From positions 1 to 64,000 of the forward strand of contig JADNRV010000141.1 of the NCBI GenBank assembly GCA_015499995.1: DNA of 64,000 bases. The letters run 5' to 3'. This DNA comes from Flammula alnicola (Eukaryota; Basidiomycota; Agaricomycetes; Agaricales; Strophariaceae). The notes under the pieces are model-generated. The model had not been told where the DNA came from, ran no database searches, and saw only the letters and a program-made list of their open reading frames with translations. Shown here in pieces: positions 58,767-64,000 of the stretch; the first letter of the stretch is position 1; each line of letters begins with the position of its first letter. The position numbers and the translations under genes are program-made.

Positions 58767-58970
58767 TTGGAGGAGACGGAGTGGAAATGACGGGCAAACA
58801 ACGGGCCAACACCGCAACACACCGTCACCCCCGGCATCCTCCGGAGCGTCACACTGTCACACTTCCCCTCAGGCGCCAAGGACACGGGTAAATAGAAAGC
58901 CGGTATACCGGATCCCATCCTCTTCAATTCCGTCCTCTTTGCTCCCTTTTCCCCCAAACTCTACCCCGCA
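58767..58970. promoter_or_regulatory. 204-bp divergent promoter between two transcription factor genes
   Basis: The Zn2Cys6 start (58766, minus) and the bHLH start (58971, plus) face away from each other. The bHLH side has a C/T-rich leader (CCCTTTTCCCCC). No clear TATA box was found. Confidence 0.4.
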
Positions 58971-59781
58971 ATGTCTCCATCCCCGCTTCAACCGCCAGTA
59001 CCATTTTCCGACTTTGAATTCACCTTTGACCCATCCCTGTCCAACCTCTTCCAAATCCACCGCCATTGCCCTCTTCAGCCGACCTCTTTTCGTCTTCAGA
59101 GACCACCGATCTCCTTGGCTTTCTCGACAATTTTGCCGACATTGGCTGGGACTTCAATGGCGCAGGAAACGACACATACGTTACAGAACAACCAATATAC
59201 GAACATGTACCGCCTACTGTTGCGCCTTATTCAAATCCCATCTAAACACTGTCCCCGAGCCATCTACATCTACCCGTCCCAAAATGGTCCACCCGGGTTG
59301 GATCAGCACGTAGCACACAGCAGTTGGACGAAGGCAGCTGGGGTTCGATGAGCGGGGAGTGAGTCGAGCTCGTAGCACGACATCTGAGTCGTCAAGTGCA
59401 ACTACACCCACATTCACCGCCAGTGCGGACCCACCAGCGCGCGCGGCGGCCTCTCGCTCAAAGCCTCTGCTCTCAACACCACAAAAGCGATTAAACCACA
59501 TCCTGTCAGAACAAAAGCGACGAAATGCGATCCGCGATGGTTATGCGCAGCTGATTGCACTAATGGCCCCTGCAGGATCTGCCCCTGGTATTGCGATGCC
59601 CACGCGGGGACGACCAAAGGGAAGCGGGAGCCGGGGAAAGGGACAGAGTAAAGGGAAGAGTGGCGTACTGTTTCGCGCGGTTGAATACTGCCGATGGCTC
59701 GAAGAAGGGCGGAATTCGCTACGGGAAGAAGTCATCCGAGTAGAGACGGCGGCCGGGATTCGACAAGCACCATCATCATGA
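58971..59781 (+). CDS. bHLH transcription factor with AT-hook-like loop, frame breaks upstream
   Basis: This is a basic helix-loop-helix DNA-binding protein. It starts MSPSPLQPPVPFSDFEFTFD at 58971, with an acidic N-terminal region (FSSSETTDLLGFLDNFADIG) reached by a one-base shift in AAA at 59053-59055. Two further shifts near 59243 and 59312 are needed to continue through TVPEPSTSTRP to the DNA-binding part. The basic region and helix 1 read KRLNHILSEQKRRNAIRDGY, with the Glu and Arg residues expected for E-box contact, followed by AQLIALMAP. The loop is long and contains TRGRPKGSGSRGKGQSKGKS, an AT-hook-like motif. Helix 2 reads LFRAVEYCRWLEEGRNSLRE. It ends at 59781. The bHLH part is in one clean frame. 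Target genes are unknown. Confidence 0.72.
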
Positions 59782-59940
59782 CCCTTCGATTTCTTCTATG
59801 TCTCTCATCGCTCTCCGCATTATTATCCGCACCGCAAATACCACCACATGTATGCATATGATGGATCCAAAAGTAATACCATACCATGTATTTCTATATC
59901 ACTACATATCATATCCGTAGCTATGTACGCTTTTTGATGT

Positions 59941-59992
59941 GCGACGCGTCGTGCGTCGCGACACTTTAGCCCATCACCTGACGTTGATGGGC
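59941..59992. promoter_or_regulatory. Two adjacent inverted repeats upstream of first BSP gene
   Basis: Stem GCGACGC (59941-59947) pairs with GCGTCGC (59953-59959), loop 5 nt. Nine bases on, GCCCATCA (59969-59976) pairs with TGATGGGC (59985-59992), loop 8 nt. They end 18 nt before the likely ATG at 60010. They may be protein-binding sites or RNA hairpins in the leader. Confidence 0.45.
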
Positions 59993-60009
59993 AATTAAGT
60001 TTTAACACA

Positions 60010-60850
60010 TGCCTCCTGCTCCCATACCACCACCACGCCCATGGCCTGTCCCCAAACTCCATCTCCGCATCGACGACCTGAACACCCAGGCGCCGACGTC
60101 TTCTTTGAAGCCGTCCATCCCAAGGTAGCGCTTCACGAAGCCGTCCTCGCCAGCTTCAAATGGCTCTACACGCCCGAGACGGCGCCCAGAACGTATGAAC
60201 TTCTCCGTACCTTATCGCGTGCAACACACGCCAATAACGTTACTGATTATCATTTCGGTCCTTCTAGCGTCCAGCAGATTCTGCTCGTCTTGCGTTCCAT
60301 GGACGGCGTCGCCGTCACCTTCGGCACCCAATCCCACAAGGAAATCCATTTCTCACTCGATTACATCAAGGCCACCCACAAGCGTGCCCGAGATGAGATC
60401 ATGGGTGTCCTCGTTCATGAAGTCGTTCACTGTTTCCAATATAACGCCCGCGATAGTTGCCCAGGAGGTTTGATCGAAGGCATGGCAGGTGCTCGATGGT
60501 CTTCTCTGACCTTGGTACCAAGTATTGATATCTCACGCAATCGCAGACTACGTTCGTCTCCATGAAAATCTTGCCCCTCCTCACTGGAGAAGAACTGGCG
60601 GAGAGAGATGGGACATAGGCTATGACAAGACGGCCTACTTTCTGACTGGATCGAGAATCGCTATGGAGAGGGCACCATACGCGAGCTGAACGAATGGATG
60701 AAGGATAACGAATACCACCGCCGCATATTCAAGGAACTTACAGGGCGACCTGTGCGCAAACTCTGGGATCTGTATTGCAAGAGTTTGGAGGACCCCGAGA
60801 CTGCTGACGGCTTTACTCTCATCCTGCAGAAAGAGACGGACGTGGAGTGA
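60010..60850 (+). CDS. Basic secretory protein (BSP)-family zincin-like protein, copy 1
   Basis: This is a member of the plant basic secretory protein family (PF04450-type), a zincin-fold putative metalloprotease with HExxH. It starts MPPAPIPPPRPWPVPKLHLR at 60010, with no obvious signal peptide despite the family name. Key stretches are ADVFFEAVHPKVALHEAVLA, SFKWLYTPETAPR, LLVLRSMDGVAVTFGTQSHK, EIHFSLDYI, the zinc motif GVLVHEVVHCFQYNARDSCP, GGLIEGMA, YVRLHENLAPPHWRRTGGER, WDIGYDKTAYFLDWI and LWDLYCKSLED. Two introns are phase-consistent. One base is missing near 60083 and one near 60643; the other copies show the intact reading. Length is about 240 residues. Protease activity in fungi is inferred from the motif only. 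Confidence 0.75.
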
Positions 60851-61316
60851 CCGTCCCCGACCAGGTACCCGAGTATCTAGAGAGCCTTTTGCCAACTTTT
60901 TTACCCCGTGAGTAGGCCTCACACACCATGGCAATGGAATGATTGTGGTCATATATTTTCGGCCCTTGACTCTTCATCTCACGACTGCAAGACTTTCATG
61001 GACGCTTTAGTCGCGTCCTCTAAGAATGTCGGGGAATTTTCGTCGTGAGTTTCACCGAAACAGCAACCCTCTCTCTGGCCACCGGCTTGGCAAATATTGA
61101 TCCGTTTCTCGTGCCTCCGCTGGCCTTTCGTTATTCTGTGTTTATGTCTTTTGCAGTCAACCAGGTGGGTATCGTTCGTTCCGTATTATCTAATATTAAT
61201 CCTATCATGATTAGATGCACTGGCCAGCAAGCAAAGGCCGTAATTAGTCAGGGCACGATGGCCGACGATTTGCCGACTGCATAAATAGCAACGCGTGTTG
61301 AGGAACGCGTGTACAA
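60851..61316. other. Spacer between BSP genes, no gene seen
   Basis: About 470 bp, no coding feature. It is the likely terminator and promoter of the flanking BSP genes. Confidence 0.35.
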
Positions 61317-63036
61317 ATGCCTCCTGTTCCTATACTGGCATCGGCACAGGGCTCCTGGACTTTCCCTACACTGAAGCTTCGCGTCGATGACCTCGAGCAT
61401 AAAGGTGTCGATGTCTTCTTCGGCGCTATCAATCCTAAGGAAGTCCTCCGCAGAGCTGTCGAAGCCAGCTTCAAATGGCTTTACACGCCAGAGACGACAG
61501 CTACAAAGTTTGTTTTCCTTTTAATTGGAACCCTTATTCGCGATGATTCGAGGCTTACTAGTTGATTATTCACCGCAGTGTTGAAGAGATCCTCTTGGTT
61601 TTGAAGTCTATGGATGGCGTTGCCCATACATCGGGCTCTCCTACTCACAAGCAAATCCACTTCTCCCTCGATTACATCGTCGATACACAGGATCGCGCCG
61701 AGCATGAAATCACTGGAGTACTCGTACATGAGGTTGTTCATTGCTTCCAACACAACGCAAACAATACATGTCCAGGCGGGCTGATTGAAGGGATAGCTGG
61801 TGAGATAGAACTTCCCTGAAATAAATATGACGCAACAGTGGTTGATTTTGACGAAGATTATGTGCGATTGAAAGAAGGGCTTGCGCCGCCACACTGGGAA
61901 AAAGGGGCGGAGATAACTGGAAAGCTGGATATGAAACTACGGCATATTTCTTGGATTGGATAGAGAAGACACACGGAGAAGGGACGATCAGGAGGTTAAA
62001 TGAATGCATGAAAGGCCGTGATTATGACAATAGTTTCTTTGAGGAAGTGACGGGAGCAGCTGTTGATGGCCTATGGGCAAAATACTGCGAGTCCCTGGAC
62101 AAGGGTGATGATGATGCAGAAGACGAGGCGGATGCGGGTAGACCACTTGAGAAGTGGCCCATGCCCCAGCTCCTTATCCGCGTCGATGACCTTGATCACG
62201 AAGGCGTCGACGTCTTTTTCGCCGCTGTGAAGCCCAAAGATGCACTTCGTGAAGCGGTCATGGCTAGTTTTAATTGGCTCTATACTCTGGAAAGCGTGCC
62301 CACCAAGTCAGTGGCTGCCCTTTTTTTTTTATGGACTGCATATTGACGTCTCATAAAACACCTTTTAAGGGTAAAACAAATTATGCTCATACTCCGGCCG
62401 ATGACTGGTGTGGCGCATACAATGGGCACCGCGACGCATAAGGAGATCCATTTTCTCTCGACTACATCAAGCAAACCAAGGCTCGTGCCCGCGACGAAAT
62501 TATGGGTGTGCTGGTGCATGAAGTTGTGCATTGTTTCAGTATACTGGCCGTGGAACTTGTCCTGGAGGACTCGTCGAAGGGATGGCTGGTGAGTTAAAAA
62601 AGTCGCAATTTCTTTGGATGGTCATTAACGGCAATAAATAATAATAGACTTCGTCCGTCTTCGCGCCGGCCTTGGTCCTCCTCATTGGAAGCAAAGTGGT
62701 GGAGATAGGTGGGACATGGGTTATGACGGAACCGCATATTTTCTCCGCTGGATCGACGAATCTTTTGGCAACGACAGCATCAAACAGTTGAACAGCCGCA
62801 TGAAACACGCCTCATACGACCAAGTTTCTTCAACGAAGTCACTGGCAAATCCGTAGACCAGCTCTGGAGCGATTACTGTAGTGCCTCACAAAGACAGAAT
62901 CGCTGCGGAAGTCACGATTTGAAAGGAAAGTGTCTGTCTCCCGTGTTTTGGATACAGCTCCTCTTTGATTGGATCTGTCATCTCTCCGTCAGGAGTCTGG
63001 GAAATGGATCTGGGATATTGTTGGAACGTCTTTCTT
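61317..63036 (+). CDS. BSP-family protein with two tandem zincin domains (copies 2 and 3), several frame breaks
   Basis: Two BSP domains appear to form one polypeptide. Domain A starts MPPVPILASAQGSWTFPTLK at 61317 and holds VDVFFGAINPKEVLRRAVEA, EILLVLKSMDGVAHTSGSPT, LVHEVVHCFQHNANNTCPGG and LDWIEKTHGEGTIRRLNECM. Its end, LWAKYCESLDKGDDDAEDEA, continues without a stop through DAGRPLEKWPMPQLLIRVDD into domain B (VDVFFAAVKPKDALREAVMA, LVHEVVHCF, PHWKQSGGDRWDMGYDGTAYF, LWSDYC). Both keep HExxH. Frame changes occur near 61908, 62454, 62540 and 62822; domain B thus has the most damage and could be decaying. The C-terminus beyond LWSDYC (about 62877) is uncertain; I place the stop at about 63036. 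The three domains are clearly paralogous, so the cluster arose by local duplication. Confidence 0.6.
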
Positions 63037-63489
63037 GAATCCGCCTGGTAAGTTTTACGACGAATTATCGGATGGTCTATGTATACAGACTATATGTATA
63101 GTAGGAGGACCAGAATCCACCCGTCCCAGTACCGCGGATATGGATATTTAGGTTGAGCCATTCCGTCGGGTTCCCAGCGCTACACTATTGATATAACAAT
63201 ATGTCATGGATGCTTCAAATCAATGGAAGGAATTACGACTGGCTGGGAATTAATTATAACATAGACATGACTGAAGCAAACCAAAAGAACGGGTCATTTA
63301 AGAGGTACAAACACGCAGAAATATTAAGATAATGATCAAAAGGAATAAAAATACACAAGCAACAGTGGCCAGTGAGATATGAGGGATGACGAGAAAAGCA
63401 AAGTGCGGGATATCATGAAAGTATGCAATGCAAAGTCCCGAAAAAGCCCAGGAGACAGAGAAGAATATCCCGGAGGGTTCACGGTGCGA
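63037..63489. other. 3' interval before FCP1-like gene, no gene seen
   Basis: AT-rich, with no supported coding feature. It is convergent between the BSP gene and the FCP1-like gene. Confidence 0.35.
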
Positions 63490-64000
63490 CTATCCCCACT
63501 CCTCCCCCATTTCACGAGCCAAGAAATCGTCTTCTTCCTCCTCTTCCTCGTACTCTTCCTCCTCATCGTCGCCGTCACCCTCTCCTTCATCTGCAACCTC
63601 TGGGGGGACGGGTGCCTTAGGGCTGGCTGAGCGTGCAGATCCATTACTGCTTGTGTCTTCCTTTGCACTGGCCAGATCATCCGCAGTGATACCCTCCTTC
63701 AGCTTGGAATACCCCGTCCGATCCGCAGCCAACTTTTTCCGCTTGGAGAGAGGAGAGCGCGGATATGGCTCGCCATTGGCATGACCGCCACTTTCTGAGG
63801 GGGTCGTGCTTGATACTCGCTTTCGTTTCCGGGGAGGAGTATAGTTCACGCTTCTGCTCAAACAGTAATAGGTTTCACATCAGCATCCTGTCCAGCATAG
63901 AAGATTATCAATGTACTGACCCGTTCTCAGACACTGCGTCCTCTTCAGGCAGCCGAACAGTGTTGTTCAGGCTTCTACTCTCAGACAACAACAGAGCGAA
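63490..64000 (-). CDS. FCP1: C-terminus of RNA polymerase II CTD phosphatase FCP1-like protein, partial
   Basis: Only the last two exons are in the window; the gene begins beyond the right edge. The upstream exon reads RSLNNTVRLPEEDAVSENG (64000 to about 63923). After a short intron with a GTCAGT donor, the last exon gives NYTPPRKRKRVSSTTPSESG, PRSPLSKRKKLAADRTGYSK and KLKEGITADDLASAKEDTSS, then an acidic tail (EYEEEEEEDDFLAREMGEEW) with the stop at 63490. The RKRKRxxSxTPSESG and SPLxKRKKLAA blocks and the final DDFLAxxxEEWG motif match the C-terminal end of basidiomycete FCP1 phosphatases, which dephosphorylate the RNA polymerase II tail. The catalytic and BRCT domains are outside, so the call is tentative. 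Confidence 0.6.

Noticed and set aside
63428..63784. Plus-strand Ser-rich frame near the right edge
   Set aside because: It is the antisense shadow of the acidic FCP1-like C-terminus.
1..64000. CRISPR arrays, insertion sequences, long terminal repeats or integrated virus
   Set aside because: No regularly spaced repeats, long terminal repeats, transposase, integrase or reverse transcriptase signatures were seen; the DNA is nuclear fungal.

Overview
The window looks like nuclear DNA of a filamentous basidiomycete, most likely an Agaricomycete (mushroom-forming fungus). Genes are packed on both strands, often 100-200 bp apart at divergent starts. Introns are short (about 45-65 nt), GT-AG, often with a CTAAT/CTGAC-like branch site. 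Several protein types are typical of this group: an O-fucosyltransferase-like glycosyltransferase, secretory-type HExxH proteins of the plant basic secretory protein family, a CorA Mg2+ channel and a WHI2-like BTB protein. I see no transposon, rRNA, convincing tRNA or CRISPR array.

Layout. 1-1238 (-) is an EFM3/FAM86-type eEF2 lysine methyltransferase cut by the left edge, divergent to the mitochondrial ribosomal protein mS45 (1382-3062, +). An NR2C2AP-like discoidin-fold protein (3169-3730, -) is divergent to a protein tyrosine phosphatase (3844-5166, +). A zeta-crystallin-type quinone reductase (5653-7119) and a ketopantoate reductase (7677-8897) follow. 10353-14985 holds a putative fucose pair: an O-fucosyltransferase-like type II membrane protein (-) and an SLC35C-like nucleotide-sugar transporter (+). 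16280-18266 is an HxxxDG acyltransferase. A TBC-domain protein (19396-21716, -) and gamma-tubulin complex protein 4 (21876-24149, +) share a 159-bp promoter. Inorganic pyrophosphatase (24493-25731, +) converges on nucleoporin POM152 (25918-30552, -). Next come an RNase III-like/dsRBD protein, a tail-anchored thioredoxin, a CorA transporter, a Ser-rich orphan with a Met/Gln/Gly-rich tail, a Sec14-like protein, a class IV-type chitin synthase, a WHI2-like protein, an orphan Ser-rich protein, an F-box protein, a divergent pair of transcription factors (Zn2Cys6 and bHLH), three tandem basic-secretory-protein domains in two genes, and the C-terminus of an FCP1-like CTD phosphatase at the right edge.

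Two themes stand out. First, at least eight genes show single-base frame breaks, mostly deletions at short homopolymers: EFM3, GCP4, the Ser-rich orphan, chitin synthase, WHI2-like, F-box, bHLH and the BSP genes. Other long genes (PTP, ketopantoate reductase, POM152, pyrophosphatase, CorA, the transporter) are clean. The simplest explanation is uncorrected sequencing error rather than decay. Second, several enzyme-family members lack signature residues: the TBC protein lacks both catalytic fingers, the RNase III-like protein lacks its acidic residues, and the phosphatase has Gly where His normally precedes the catalytic Cys. The tandem BSP cluster, the fucose pair and the repeated CACGTGA(C/T) E-box in four promoters are the most promising biological leads. 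No feature clearly amounts to a previously undescribed system.
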